The notes under the pieces were generated by a model. The model searched no databases. It had not been told where the DNA came from and saw only the letters and a program-made list of their open reading frames with translations. A stretch of 17,543 nt of DNA, taken from assembly GCA_025927515.1 (NCBI GenBank), contig JAICLG010000021.1:1-17543 (forward strand). Reading direction: 5' to 3'. The translations under genes were made by a program, and so were the position numbers. Shown here piece after piece: positions 7,520 through 14,452 of the stretch. This DNA comes from Hyphomicrobium sp. Lineage in GTDB: Bacteria > Pseudomonadota > Alphaproteobacteria > Rhizobiales > Hyphomicrobiaceae. The number at the start of each line of letters is the position of its first letter. Positions within the stretch are counted from its first letter, which is position 1.

Positions 7520-9844
7520 ATGTCCAGAAAAACGAAAATTGAACCCTATTGGGGGCCTGTCGGTGGCTGGGGCTCGGCGGGAAGTCTCATCGAAATCCTG
7601 TTGCGCGAACACATTCCCCTCAAGGGTGCCTCGACGCTGCTGCGGCAGAACAAGCCGCGCGGCTTCGCGTGCGTCAGCTGCTCCTATGCCAAGCCGGCAG
7701 ATCCGAAGGCCTTGGAATTTTGTGAGAACGGCGCAAAGGCCACAGCGTGGGAAATCACCAATCGCCGTTGCGAACCTGAATTTTTCGCCGAACACACCGT
7801 TTCGAAGCTCGAAAGCTGGTCGGATTACGATCTCGAAGAATTGGGCCGCTTGACCGAGCCGATGAAGTGGGACGCAGCTTCCGACAAGTACATGCCAGTA
7901 TCTTGGGAACAGGCGTTCGCTGACATCGGTCAGCAGCTGACGGCCTTGGACCCAAAATCCGTCGTCTTCTACACGTCCGGGCGCGCATCCCTCGAAGCGT
8001 CTTACATGTATCAGCTGTTTGCACGCATGTATGGGTGCAACAATCTTCCCGACAGCTCGAACATGTGCCACGAGAGCACGTCGGTGGCGCTTCCCGAGAC
8101 GATCGGCGTTCCGGTCGGAACGGTGAAGCTCGAAGATTTCGATCACACCGACTGCATCCTATTTTTTGGACAGAACGTCGGCGTCAACAGTCCCCGGATG
8201 CTGCATCAGCTGCAAAGCGCGCGCGTGCAACGCAACGTTCCGATCATCACGTTCAATCCGCTCAGGGAGCGGGGGCTCGAACGCTTCACCAATCCGCAAT
8301 CGCCCGCCCAGATGCTGACGCTCTCGGATACCAAGATCAGCACGCAATATCACCAGCTCAATCCCGGAGGCGATCTCGCGGCACTGGTCGGCATGACCAA
8401 GGCGCTTATCGATATGGACGACGACAGGCGCGCTCATGGCGGCGAACGCGTCCTCGACATCGACTTCATCGCCGAGCAGACGCATGGGTTCGACACGTTC
8501 GTCGAAAGCATGCGTTCCTTCGACTGGAAGAACATCGAGGCTTGCTCAGGCCTTACCCGCGCGGAGATCGAATCCGCGGCAACCGTATATGCGAGATCGA
8601 AGGCCGTGATCGCCTGCTACGGCATGGGGCTGACACAGCATCGCTCCGGCGTGCTCGCCGTTCAGATGCTCAGCAACCTGCTTCTTCTCCGCGGCAATAT
8701 CGGCAAGCCGGGAGCCGGCATCTTTCCCGTGCGCGGGCATTCCAATGTCCAGGGTCAGCGAACCGTCGGCATCACAGAAAAGCCCGAGCTCGTGCCGCTC
8801 GGCCAGCTCGCGAAGCAGTTCGGCTTCGAGCCTCCACGCGCCCGTGGCCGCAACACGGTCGAGACGTGCGAAGGCGTTATCGACGGCAGCGTCAAGGCCT
8901 TCATCGGGCTCGGCGGCAATTTCATCCGCGCCATTCCCGATACCGTAAGGATGGAGAAAGCGTGGCGAAAGCTCGGGCTGACAGTGCAAATCATCACCAA
9001 GCTCAATCGCGGCGCGCTCATCCATGGCCGGAGTGCGTACCTCCTGCCGTGTCTCGGCCGCATCGAATTGGACCGCCAGGCGACCGGCACGCAATTCGTG
9101 ACTGTCGAAGATACGACCGGGCGATTCCACGCGTCACACGGACAAGTGGAACCGGCGTCTCCAAATCTTTTATCCGAGCCCAAGATTATCGCGGGCATTG
9201 CGGAAGCGACGTTGGGAAATTCCGACCATATCGACTGGCAATCCTGGACTGACGACTATGCGCGCATTCGCGACGCCATCGCCGAGACCTACCCGGCGAT
9301 CTTCGCCGAGTTCAACACGCGCATCGAAGATCCTGCGGGTTTCGACCGGCCGCTGCCGGCACGCGAACGGCAATGGAAGACCAAGACCGGCAAGGCCAAT
9401 TTCATCTCGCCCCGATGCCTGTCCGAAGACCCGGATCTTCCCCGCTGCCGGGCCGGTATCCTCACGTTGATCACGGTGAGAAGCAACGATCAGTTCAATA
9501 CCACCGTCTATGGCTATGAAGACCGGCTGCGCGGCATTCGCGGCACGCGCATGGTCGTCTTGATGAACGAGAACGACATGGCCGAACGCGGCATTTACGA
9601 TGGCGACGACGTCGATCTGATCGGCGACGCGGGAGACCAGGCCACACGGATCGTAACCGGAATGCGCGCCACGACCTACAACGTGCCGCGCGGGAGCTGC
9701 GCCGGCTATTTTCCCGAGTGCAATCCCCTGCTTCCCCTCTGGCACTATGCCGAGGGCAGCAAGGTTCCGGCCGCGAAGTCGATACCCATCAGGGTTGCCA
9801 AGCATGCGCCGGAGGCCGGAAATCAACCTAATCTATCCGGATGA
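7520..9844 (+). CDS. FdhF/YdeP-family molybdopterin oxidoreductase
   Basis: This 774-residue protein is a bis-MGD molybdoenzyme related to the formate dehydrogenase alpha subunit, in the YdeP branch linked to acid resistance in E. coli. The N-terminus has 'CVSCSY' (C51, C54) and 'FCENGAKATAWE' (C68), typical of this branch. 'SSNMCHESTSVALPE' contains C183 followed by His, at the place where FdhF has Sec-His, so a cysteine Mo ligand is expected. 'RGHSNVQGQRT', 'GLGGNFIRAIPD' and the C-terminal 'TVRSNDQFNTTVYGYEDRLRGI' are further family blocks. I see no signal peptide, so it should be cytoplasmic. The start at 7520 follows GGGAG (7509-7513). The frame continues to 7391, but the candidate promoter lies inside that extension, which is basic and low in complexity. 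The substrate is unknown for the family. No fdhD or cofactor gene is adjacent. Confidence 0.85.
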   Translation: MSRKTKIEPYWGPVGGWGSAGSLIEILLREHIPLKGASTLLRQNKPRGFACVSCSYAKPADPKALEFCENGAKATAWEITNRRCEPEFFAEHTVSKLESWSDYDLEELGRLTEPMKWDAASDKYMPVSWEQAFADIGQQLTALDPKSVVFYTSGRASLEASYMYQLFARMYGCNNLPDSSNMCHESTSVALPETIGVPVGTVKLEDFDHTDCILFFGQNVGVNSPRMLHQLQSARVQRNVPIITFNPLRERGLERFTNPQSPAQMLTLSDTKISTQYHQLNPGGDLAALVGMTKALIDMDDDRRAHGGERVLDIDFIAEQTHGFDTFVESMRSFDWKNIEACSGLTRAEIESAATVYARSKAVIACYGMGLTQHRSGVLAVQMLSNLLLLRGNIGKPGAGIFPVRGHSNVQGQRTVGITEKPELVPLGQLAKQFGFEPPRARGRNTVETCEGVIDGSVKAFIGLGGNFIRAIPDTVRMEKAWRKLGLTVQIITKLNRGALIHGRSAYLLPCLGRIELDRQATGTQFVTVEDTTGRFHASHGQVEPASPNLLSEPKIIAGIAEATLGNSDHIDWQSWTDDYARIRDAIAETYPAIFAEFNTRIEDPAGFDRPLPARERQWKTKTGKANFISPRCLSEDPDLPRCRAGILTLITVRSNDQFNTTVYGYEDRLRGIRGTRMVVLMNENDMAERGIYDGDDVDLIGDAGDQATRIVTGMRATTYNVPRGSCAGYFPECNPLLPLWHYAEGSKVPAAKSIPIRVAKHAPEAGNQPNLSG

Positions 9845-9886
9845 CGGTGGCCGGTTTGGACGGCCGGCGTGCTGGCAAGGCATGGA

Positions 9887-9962
9887 TGGCGATCCCGGCA
9901 GGGGTCGAACCTGCAACCTTCGGAGTCGAATTCCGACGCTCTATCCATTGAACTACGGGACC
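9887..9962 (-). tRNA. tRNA-Arg (anticodon UCG)
   Basis: The gene is 76 nt on the minus strand and folds completely: a 7-bp acceptor stem (GGTCCCG with CGGGATC, one G-U), D stem GTTC/GAGC, anticodon stem TCGGA/TCCGA with loop ATTCGAC (anticodon TCG, reading CGA), T stem GCAGG/CCTGC with TTCGACC loop, discriminator G and encoded CCA. Reading frames that cross it on either strand are artefacts. Confidence 0.96.
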
Positions 9963-9986
9963 GCGGCGCGACGAGTCGCGAAGCGT

Positions 9987-10016
9987 ATTATCGCCGAGGC
10001 GCCCTGCCGTTGTCGA
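9987..10016 (-). promoter_or_regulatory. Sigma70-like promoter for tRNA-Arg
   Basis: On the minus strand the -35 is TCGACA (10016-10011), the spacer 18 bp and the -10 GATAAT (9992-9987). Each hexamer is one base from consensus. Transcription would begin about 15-20 nt before the mature tRNA 5' end at 9962. Confidence 0.5.
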
Positions 10017-10099
10017 TCCTAATCGAACGCCGAGGGCGCGCGCCCCAGATCTTTTGCGAGTCTGACCACCTTTCGGAAAGAAATTCGACGTATTTAGCC

Positions 10100-10124
10100 G
10101 GAACTCTCGGAGGCGGGACGCGTT
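10100..10124 (+). promoter_or_regulatory. EcfG-type stress promoter (hypothetical gene 10177)
   Basis: The -35 is GGAAC (10100-10104), the spacer 16 bp and the -10 CGTT (10121-10124), an exact match to the alphaproteobacterial general-stress consensus. The predicted start site is near 10131. That leaves a leader of about 46 nt to the ATG at 10177, or almost none to the in-frame GTG at 10132. Confidence 0.7.
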
Positions 10125-10176
10125 CATCCCAGTGCGGGGCGACTGCTTTTTCCTGAGGGGGGAGAATACGGCTTCA

Positions 10177-10572
10177 ATGACCTACGTCGACGATCGCCTC
10201 GAAAATAACAAGATCATTCCATTTCGAACCCATTCTCCCCGCATCCGTTCATGGATCGCGCAGGCAGAGGACGGAATCGCCCGGTCGTTTCTGACCTTTA
10301 ATGCATTCTTCACCTATATCGCCGAGGAGCGCGGCCCGACATCGTCCGCTTCGCTTTTGGCGTACAACGGGATTGCCGCCGCGGGAGCCGTTCTTTACGA
10401 GGCCTGGTGCGCGGACCAACCCGATTTTGATCGGCCGCGTTCAGGGCTCGTCTGCGATCGCGGATGCCTGCGTAGGCTGGCCGACGAACTGCACCTCAAG
10501 GCCGCCAATGAACTTGAGGTGCATCGGAAAATTTTCAGGCGTTCTTTCGCGCACCAGCGCAGGCGCGTTTAG
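10177..10572 (+). CDS. Hypothetical protein under stress promoter
   Basis: This encodes 131 residues from the ATG at 10177 (MTYVDDRLENNKIIPF). A strong purine run (GAGGGGGGAG, ending at 10164) precedes it, but the 12-nt spacing is longer than ideal. The in-frame GTG at 10132 coincides with the predicted transcript start and could be a leaderless start adding 15 residues. The protein is soluble-looking, with no signal peptide or membrane segment. Aromatic-rich 'RSFLTFNAFFTYIAEERG' is followed by an Ala-rich helix and a basic C-terminus ('HRKIFRRSFAHQRRRV'). The family is not recognised. The exact EcfG-type promoter just upstream and the stress-type neighbours suggest a general-stress role (inference). 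It is convergent with the dehydrogenase gene, 18 bp apart. Confidence 0.65.
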   Translation: MTYVDDRLENNKIIPFRTHSPRIRSWIAQAEDGIARSFLTFNAFFTYIAEERGPTSSASLLAYNGIAAAGAVLYEAWCADQPDFDRPRSGLVCDRGCLRRLADELHLKAANELEVHRKIFRRSFAHQRRRV

Positions 10573-10590
10573 CCTCTAGCTGGTGCCCTC

Positions 10591-11586
10591 TCATCCGTAT
10601 CCGCCGATAATGGGCAGGATTTCGCCTGTGATGTAGCTCGAGCAGCTTGGCGCTGCCATGAAGACGAACGCGGGGGCGATCTCTTCCGGCTGGGCCGCGC
10701 GTCCCATCGCGGACTTCGTCCCGAACTTCGCGACACCTTCCGCCGGCCTGTCGGCGGGATTGAGCGGCGTCCAGACCGGTCCCGGAGCGATGGCATTGAC
10801 GCGGATGCCTTTACCGATGAGCTGCGAAGAAAGCGAGCGGGTGAACGCGTGGATTCCGCCCTTCGTCATCGAATAGTCGAGAAGCTCTTTGCTGCCTTCG
10901 ATGCCCGTCACCGAACCCGTCATGATGATCGACGCGCCGGAATGCATATGCCGGACGGCGGCGCGCGCCATATAGAAATAACCGTAGAGATTTGTCCTCA
11001 GCGTACGATCGAAGTGTTCATCCGTCAGATCAAGAATATCGGACGTGTGCTCCTGAAAGGCCGCGTTGTTGACGAGGATATCGAGCTTGCCAAGCTCTTT
11101 TACGGTTTGCTTGACGGCCGCATCGCAGAACTTCGATTCCGACACGTCGCCTTCGATCAGAATGCACTTCGCGCCTTCTTTCTCGACGGCGGCCTTCGTC
11201 GTCTCCGCGTCGTCGCGCTCTTCGAGGTAGCAGATCGCCACGTCGGCGCCCTCTCTCGCGAAAAGCACGGCAACAGCACGCCCTATCCCTGAATCGCCGC
11301 CCGTTATCAACGCCACCATGTCCTTGAGCTTTTGCGATCCCACATAATGAGGCGCCTCGAACATCGGCTGCGGGTCGAGGTCCCTCTCGCGCCCGGATTT
11401 CTTCTGGTGCTGTTCCGGGAACTTTTCCGGGTAGTCTCGTTCGCCGGCTTGCATCGGCGACTTTTTCGACTTCGGTTCGGCCTTGGACTTTTTATCGATG
11501 ACATCGACGTCGGCTTGCACGCGCCGGCCCTGCTCCGCGGTGTCTTTCGCATGCTTACCTTCCGCATGCTTAGTTTCGCGAGACAT
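10591..11586 (-). CDS. Short-chain dehydrogenase with basic N-terminal tail (general-stress type)
   Basis: This 331-residue NAD(P)-dependent oxidoreductase has the classical SDR core: cofactor motif TGGDSGIG (95-102), NNAA (173-176), catalytic Ser225, and Tyr238 and Lys242 in YSMTK, then 'NAIAPGPVWTPL'. The first ~85 residues form a Lys/Glu-rich hydrophilic tail ending in 'PHYVGSQKLKDMVALITGG'. This arrangement is known from the general-stress dehydrogenases (YhdF/GS39 and YghA type), so it is not a fusion artefact. The start ATG follows GGAG with a 7-nt spacer. An exact EcfG-type promoter on the same strand lies about 75 bp upstream, back-to-back with that of the exported PRC-barrel gene. 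It is cytoplasmic. The substrate is unknown; detoxification of small aldehydes or sugars is typical for relatives. Confidence 0.88.
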   Translation of the reverse strand: MSRETKHAEGKHAKDTAEQGRRVQADVDVIDKKSKAEPKSKKSPMQAGERDYPEKFPEQHQKKSGRERDLDPQPMFEAPHYVGSQKLKDMVALITGGDSGIGRAVAVLFAREGADVAICYLEERDDAETTKAAVEKEGAKCILIEGDVSESKFCDAAVKQTVKELGKLDILVNNAAFQEHTSDILDLTDEHFDRTLRTNLYGYFYMARAAVRHMHSGASIIMTGSVTGIEGSKELLDYSMTKGGIHAFTRSLSSQLIGKGIRVNAIAPGPVWTPLNPADRPAEGVAKFGTKSAMGRAAQPEEIAPAFVFMAAPSCSSYITGEILPIIGGYG

Positions 11587-11659
11587 CCTCTTGCTCCGTT
11601 TTTCCGAGCCTGCACGCGCACCCGCGGAAGCGTGTTCCGTCGATGCTGACCGCTTGCGA

Positions 11660-11684
11660 AACGGCAGAAACTCCTCCCGGTTCC
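11660..11684 (-). promoter_or_regulatory. EcfG-type stress promoter (short-chain dehydrogenase)
   Basis: On the minus strand the -35 is GGAAC (11684-11680), the spacer 16 bp and the -10 CGTT (11663-11660), an exact match. Predicted start near 11653, leader about 67 nt. Confidence 0.72.
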
Positions 11685-11709
11685 CGCTATCGCACGCGCG
11701 TATTTTCCG

Positions 11710-11734
11710 GGAACTCTCTGATGGTCGTGGCGTT
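11710..11734 (+). promoter_or_regulatory. EcfG-type stress promoter (exported PRC-barrel gene)
   Basis: The -35 is GGAAC (11710-11714), the spacer 16 bp and the -10 CGTT (11731-11734), an exact match. Predicted start near 11741, leader about 80 nt. It is divergent from the dehydrogenase promoter; their -35 elements are 25 bp apart. Confidence 0.72.
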
Positions 11735-11820
11735 TGAGGGCAAGGCAGCCAGCCGCAGCCGAACGAATACGTTGTTCGTTTTTGCGGCGTGAGGCCCTGC
11801 GAAAAGAAAGGAAAATTCGA

Positions 11821-12285
11821 ATGAACCTCAAAGTTCTTCTGGCGGCAACCGCGATACCTGCGCTCGCAACGGTCGCCTACGCCCAGACGACGACGCCGGC
11901 TCCCTCAACCACGCCGTCTGCGACGGCCCCGGCACCGAGTTCTACCACTCCGAGCGCAACGACGAACGATACGGTAATGGCGCCGGAATGGTACTCGCAT
12001 CAACAAGGCGAATGGCGCACGAGCAAGCTCGTCGGTTCTAAAGTGAAGAATAAAGCCGGCGACACGATCGGCGATATCAACGAAATCATTCTTACGAACG
12101 ATGGCTCGGCTGCTGCGGCCGTGATCGGCGTCGGCGGCTTCCTCGGCATGGGTGAGCATCAGGTCGCGGTGCAATTCAAATCGCTGAAGATCGATCGCGA
12201 TTCGAACGGCAACGACGTCATCATGCTCGACACCACGAAGGACGCTCTGAAGCAAGCTCCTGAGTGGACCTGGCAGAGCACCTGA
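11821..12285 (+). CDS. Exported PRC-barrel domain protein
   Basis: This encodes 154 residues: a signal peptide (MNLKVLLAATAIPALATVAY, then A before QTTTP), a Thr/Pro/Ser/Ala-rich linker to about residue 50, and a PRC-barrel domain (about 65-140, 'TSKLVGSKVKNKAGDTIGDI', 'VIGVGGFLGMGEHQVAV', 'DTTKDALKQAPEW'). PRC barrels are small beta-barrels found in photosynthetic reaction-centre H subunits, in RimM and in many stress-type proteins. Here the domain should be periplasmic. The start ATG is preceded by AAAGGA. An in-frame extension to 11734 would begin inside the promoter and is rejected. The next gene encodes a second PRC barrel with no signal peptide. Exported PRC proteins of this kind are common in Hyphomicrobiales; the function is unknown. 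Confidence 0.85.
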   Translation: MNLKVLLAATAIPALATVAYAQTTTPAPSTTPSATAPAPSSTTPSATTNDTVMAPEWYSHQQGEWRTSKLVGSKVKNKAGDTIGDINEIILTNDGSAAAAVIGVGGFLGMGEHQVAVQFKSLKIDRDSNGNDVIMLDTTKDALKQAPEWTWQST

Positions 12286-12309
12286 CGCGCATCATAGCAA
12301 ATTGATCGG

Positions 12310-12356
12310 CAGCGACCGCGATTCCGGACTTCGGCGCGCGGTCGCTGTTGCTTCTT
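12310..12356 (+). terminator. GC-rich hairpin between the two PRC-barrel genes (possible weak terminator)
   Basis: CAGCGACCGCG (12310-12320) pairs with CGCGGTCGCTG (12337-12347) around a 16-nt loop. The following TTGCTTCTT is only moderately T-rich. It could terminate weakly or set the ratio between the two PRC-barrel genes. Confidence 0.4.
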
Positions 12357-12406
12357 AAACAGACGAACGCCGGTCCAACTAAGCTTTGAAGCAAAGGAGG
12401 CAGAAC

Positions 12407-12772
12407 ATGCAGCCTGAAACCACAATGTTGGAAACGAGCAAGGTGCCCGGCACTTCCGTGTACGGGCGGGCGAACGAAGAGATCGGCGAGGTGGACGACC
12501 TCATCGTCGATACCGTGACGGGAAAAGTTCGCTACGCGATTTTGAGCTTCGGTGGCTTTCTCGGCCTCGGCAAAAGCAATTATGTGATCCCGTGGACGTC
12601 GCTGAAGTGGGACCCCGATCTCAATGGCTATGTGACGGGCGTCACCGAGGAACAATTGAGAATGTCGCCTGATCTCGATCCGCTTTCGCTGCGCGACCGA
12701 GATATCGAGCAGCAGCTTCATTCGGTGTACGGAGCCCCAAGCTATTGGGAACTTGAATCGCGGCGAAGCTAA
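12407..12772 (+). CDS. Cytoplasmic PRC-barrel domain protein
   Basis: This encodes 121 residues with no signal peptide. A single PRC-barrel domain fills about residues 8-80: 'SSVYGRANEEIGEVDDLIVD' style start (here TSVYGRANEEIGEVDDL), then 'YAILSFGGFLGLGKSNYVIP' and 'VTGVTEEQL'. A charged helical tail follows. The ATG at 12407 has a near-perfect Shine-Dalgarno AAGGAGG (12394-12400), so the seven-residue upstream extension is rejected. Its 'GGFLGLG' block parallels 'GGFLGMG' of the exported paralogue, so the pair looks like one domain placed on both sides of the membrane. I find no EcfG-type promoter in the 121-bp gap, so read-through from the upstream gene is likely. A strong terminator follows. 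Confidence 0.85.
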   Translation: MQPETTMLETSKVPGTSVYGRANEEIGEVDDLIVDTVTGKVRYAILSFGGFLGLGKSNYVIPWTSLKWDPDLNGYVTGVTEEQLRMSPDLDPLSLRDRDIEQQLHSVYGAPSYWELESRRS

Positions 12773-12791
12773 TCGCGGTAGCTATGAGTTC

Positions 12792-12832
12792 AGAGCATCC
12801 GCAGGTGACGCTTGCGGATGCTCTTATATTTT
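12792..12832 (+). terminator. Intrinsic terminator after PRC-barrel pair
   Basis: A perfect 12-bp stem, AGAGCATCCGCA (12792-12803) with TGCGGATGCTCT (12813-12824), encloses a 9-nt loop and is followed by TATATTTT. The T-rich side is on the plus strand. Confidence 0.8.
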
Positions 12833-12861
12833 GAGCGGAGGAATTGGAGGAGCTGTCTCGA

Positions 12862-13158
12862 TCAGATCTTCGTCGGCGCGCTACCGAAGCCATCGGGCAC
12901 CGCGTTTTCCGGATCGAGCATGAGCAAAGCTCTGTTGACTTCGTCGAGGTGCGGTGGCTCGCCACCTCCCATATTTTCGTCGGTCGCGCGTTGCAAGGCG
13001 CGGGCATCAAGTTCCCAGCGCTTCAGGATATCGATCTTCTGAGCGCGCGAGAGGCCGGGACACGCCACGACCTCAAGCGGAAAATCAAATATCGACACAG
13101 GGCTGACAATCGCCTCGGCAAGCTCCTCTCGCGTCAACGTTACCGATTCCGTTTTCAT
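12862..13158 (-). CDS. Small conserved alphaproteobacterial protein of unknown function
   Basis: This encodes 98 residues from the ATG at 13158, which has AAGGA at a 9-nt spacing; an ATG at 13167 would add three residues but leaves no room for a ribosome site. The sequence 'VSPVSIFDFPLEVVACPGLS', then 'RAQKIDILKRWELDARALQ', 'ATDENMGGGEPPHLDEVNRAL' resembles a widespread small family in Hyphomicrobiales with the pattern 'FxSPxEVVxDPxLSxxxKIxILxRWExDAR...GGE'. I recall this from general familiarity and know no named function. It is soluble and mainly helical. An exact EcfG-type promoter lies upstream on the same strand, back-to-back with the promoter of the next exported protein, so stress control is likely. 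Confidence 0.75.
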   Translation of the reverse strand: MKTESVTLTREELAEAIVSPVSIFDFPLEVVACPGLSRAQKIDILKRWELDARALQRATDENMGGGEPPHLDEVNRALLMLDPENAVPDGFGSAPTKI

Positions 13159-13196
13159 TTTAAGCATCCTTGCGCGAGATCGTGTTGATGAGCGGC

Positions 13197-13222
13197 AACG
13201 TTAGTCGCACACCGACGGTTCC
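13197..13222 (-). promoter_or_regulatory. EcfG-type stress promoter (small conserved protein)
   Basis: On the minus strand the -35 is GGAAC (13222-13218), the spacer 17 bp and the -10 CGTT (13200-13197), an exact match. Predicted start near 13190, leader about 32 nt to 13158. Confidence 0.7.
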
Positions 13223-13315
13223 ATCTTTTCCTGATCCGCGTCCAATATCGCACCGCCAACGGAGCACGTTGGCGATCGTTTCGCTGCCTGCGGATACTGC
13301 TGCTGAACTTATTCA

Positions 13316-13340
13316 GGAACCGCGCGGAAACCGCGCCGTT
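13316..13340 (+). promoter_or_regulatory. EcfG-type stress promoter (exported Ser/Pro/Thr-rich protein)
   Basis: The -35 is GGAAC (13316-13320), the spacer 16 bp and the -10 CGTT (13337-13340), an exact match. Predicted start near 13347, leader about 28 nt. The spacer holds GCGCGG and CCGCGC as a short inverted repeat. Confidence 0.72.
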
Positions 13341-13374
13341 TAACTTGCTGGCACTTCAGACAAGGAGACATCGA

Positions 13375-13692
13375 ATGAAGATTTGGAAAGCCACAGCTGC
13401 AACGATCGCGTTGACGGCGATCGGATCTGCAGCCGCATTGGCTCAGGGCGCGGCTACGAGTCCGAACTCGCCAGCCAACACGCCGTCAACCACTGCGCCG
13501 TCGAGCACGGGTTCAAGTGCGGGTGAGAGCGGGGTAAATTCTCCAGCGGGAATTCCGGCCGACCCGAATACGAACGAAAACGTACAGCCGGGCATGTCGA
13601 CCAATACGCCGAACGATCCAGCCGCCGGTTCAAATCCAGCTGCGAGAGTACCGACGTCGCCGCCAGGAACCGGAAGCTCAAGTCCGCAGTAA
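13375..13692 (+). CDS. Small exported low-complexity protein (Ser/Pro/Thr/Asn-rich)
   Basis: This encodes 105 residues: a signal peptide (MKIWKATAATIALTAIGSAA, then ALAQ) and a mature part made almost wholly of Ser, Pro, Thr, Asn, Ala and Gly with very few charged or aromatic residues. No fold is expected; it is probably a disordered periplasmic or secreted polypeptide. The ATG at 13375 follows AGGAG (13363-13367) with a 7-nt spacer. The frame is open to 13345, but that extension begins about where the transcript should start, so it is rejected. A textbook terminator follows 23 bp after the stop. This class of protein is often seen in stress regulons of Hyphomicrobiales; no function is known to me. 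Confidence 0.78.
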   Translation: MKIWKATAATIALTAIGSAAALAQGAATSPNSPANTPSTTAPSSTGSSAGESGVNSPAGIPADPNTNENVQPGMSTNTPNDPAAGSNPAARVPTSPPGTGSSSPQ

Positions 13693-13715
13693 GCGTTGAG
13701 TCAGATCCAATGATG

Positions 13716-13747
13716 AAGGCTCCGGGTTTCGCCCGGAGCCTTTTTTA
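13716..13747 (+). terminator. Intrinsic terminator
   Basis: AAGGCTCCGGG (13716-13726) pairs with CCCGGAGCCTT (13732-13742) around a TTTCG loop, then a run of T. It lies 23 bp after the exported-protein stop. Read on the minus strand it follows the Gly/His-rich gene, but the T-run there is poor. Confidence 0.88.
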
Positions 13748-13802
13748 TAAGTGACGATTGCGAAGACGTCGGCTCGCACCAACAGCATTTTTGGAACGAG
13801 AC

Positions 13803-14342
13803 TTAGTATGCGCAGTCGCGATAACGGCGCCACCAATAGCGGCTTCCGGTCGCTACGGCTCTGCGATAAAGCCAGCCGCAATCGTTCGCATATGCGTAAT
13901 CATAATAATCATCGTAGTAATACGGCGAGCCGAAGTAGATGCCTCCGCGACGATGGTGGCGGCCGCCGTGGTGTCCATGATGCCGGCCACGGCCACCATA
14001 AGAGCCGACGTTAGGTCCGCGGTGCGAAAATCCGCGCCCGCCATGCCTCATGTTTCCGCCGGTGAAATTCGAGGATCCGCCGCGGACCGAGCGCCCGCCC
14101 ATATGGCCCCCACCGATGCGGCCGCCACCGCCGTGACCACCGCCCCCACTGAAGCGCGCGCCGCCGCCACCCATGCGACCACCGCCGCCGTGACCACCGC
14201 CTCCACTGAAGTGCGCGCCGCCCCCACCTCCGCCACCCATGTGGCCACCGCCCCCTCCTCCGATGTTCCTTGCTTCGGCGAATGAGCCGCCGAGCGCCAG
14301 GAGCAGAGCTGCCCCAGACGCGATCAGTATTTTCGTATTCAT
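13803..14342 (-). CDS. Exported Gly/His/Arg/Tyr-rich protein
   Basis: This encodes 179 residues: a signal peptide (MNTKILIASGAALLLALGGS, then FAEA) and a glycine-rich region (about 26-110) made of short imperfect units such as GGGGHMGGGG and FSGGGGHGGGGR. Next comes a His/Arg/Gly cluster (about 118-133), and the C-terminus is Tyr/Asp-rich with two Cys ('NDCGWLYRRAVATGSRYWWR', 'RDCAY') that could form a disulfide. Such proteins are frequent in Hyphomicrobiales envelopes; metal or surface binding by His is plausible but unproven. The ATG follows AAGGAG with an 8-nt spacer. An exact EcfG-type promoter lies upstream, only 9 bp from the -35 of the divergent transporter promoter. The Gly-rich DNA creates long Pro/Ala-rich reading frames on the other strand, which I discount. 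Confidence 0.85.
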   Translation of the reverse strand: MNTKILIASGAALLLALGGSFAEARNIGGGGGGHMGGGGGGGAHFSGGGGHGGGGRMGGGGARFSGGGGHGGGGRIGGGHMGGRSVRGGSSNFTGGNMRHGGRGFSHRGPNVGSYGGRGRHHGHHGGRHHRRGGIYFGSPYYYDDYYDYAYANDCGWLYRRAVATGSRYWWRRYRDCAY

Positions 14343-14391
14343 TGAAGGGCTCCTTGCTGTGCGTAGCGTCGTCGAGACGCCTTCATCAGCT

Positions 14392-14417
14392 AACGGTGAC
14401 GTTCAACCGCCAGTTCC
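14392..14417 (-). promoter_or_regulatory. EcfG-type stress promoter (Gly/His-rich protein)
   Basis: On the minus strand the -35 is GGAAC (14417-14413), the spacer 17 bp and the -10 CGTT (14395-14392), an exact match. Predicted start near 14385, leader about 43 nt. Confidence 0.72.
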
Positions 14418-14426
14418 GCAAAGGCC

Positions 14427-14452
14427 GGAACAAGTGGAGATCGGCATGCGTT
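14427..14452 (+). promoter_or_regulatory. EcfG-type stress promoter (Nramp-family gene)
   Basis: The -35 is GGAAC (14427-14431), the spacer 17 bp and the -10 CGTT (14449-14452), an exact match. The predicted start near 14459 lies after the upstream candidate ATG (14446) and 26 nt before the ATG at 14485. Confidence 0.7.

Noticed and set aside
9747..10156. Two plus-strand reading frames across the tRNA, one with a GRGRTCNLRSRIPTLYPLNY stretch
   Set aside because: This peptide is the translated antisense of tRNA-Arg, a known annotation artefact. The fold of the tRNA explains the sequence.
11416..11445. GGAAC with CGTT at 15-bp spacing, antisense within the dehydrogenase gene
   Set aside because: The spacing is outside the 16-17 bp rule, it is inside a gene, and no plus-strand gene follows.
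13918..14260. Tandem GC-rich DNA repeat-like stretch that could suggest a repeat array
   Set aside because: It is the Gly/His codon repetition of the exported protein, without regular spacers or conserved direct repeats of CRISPR type.
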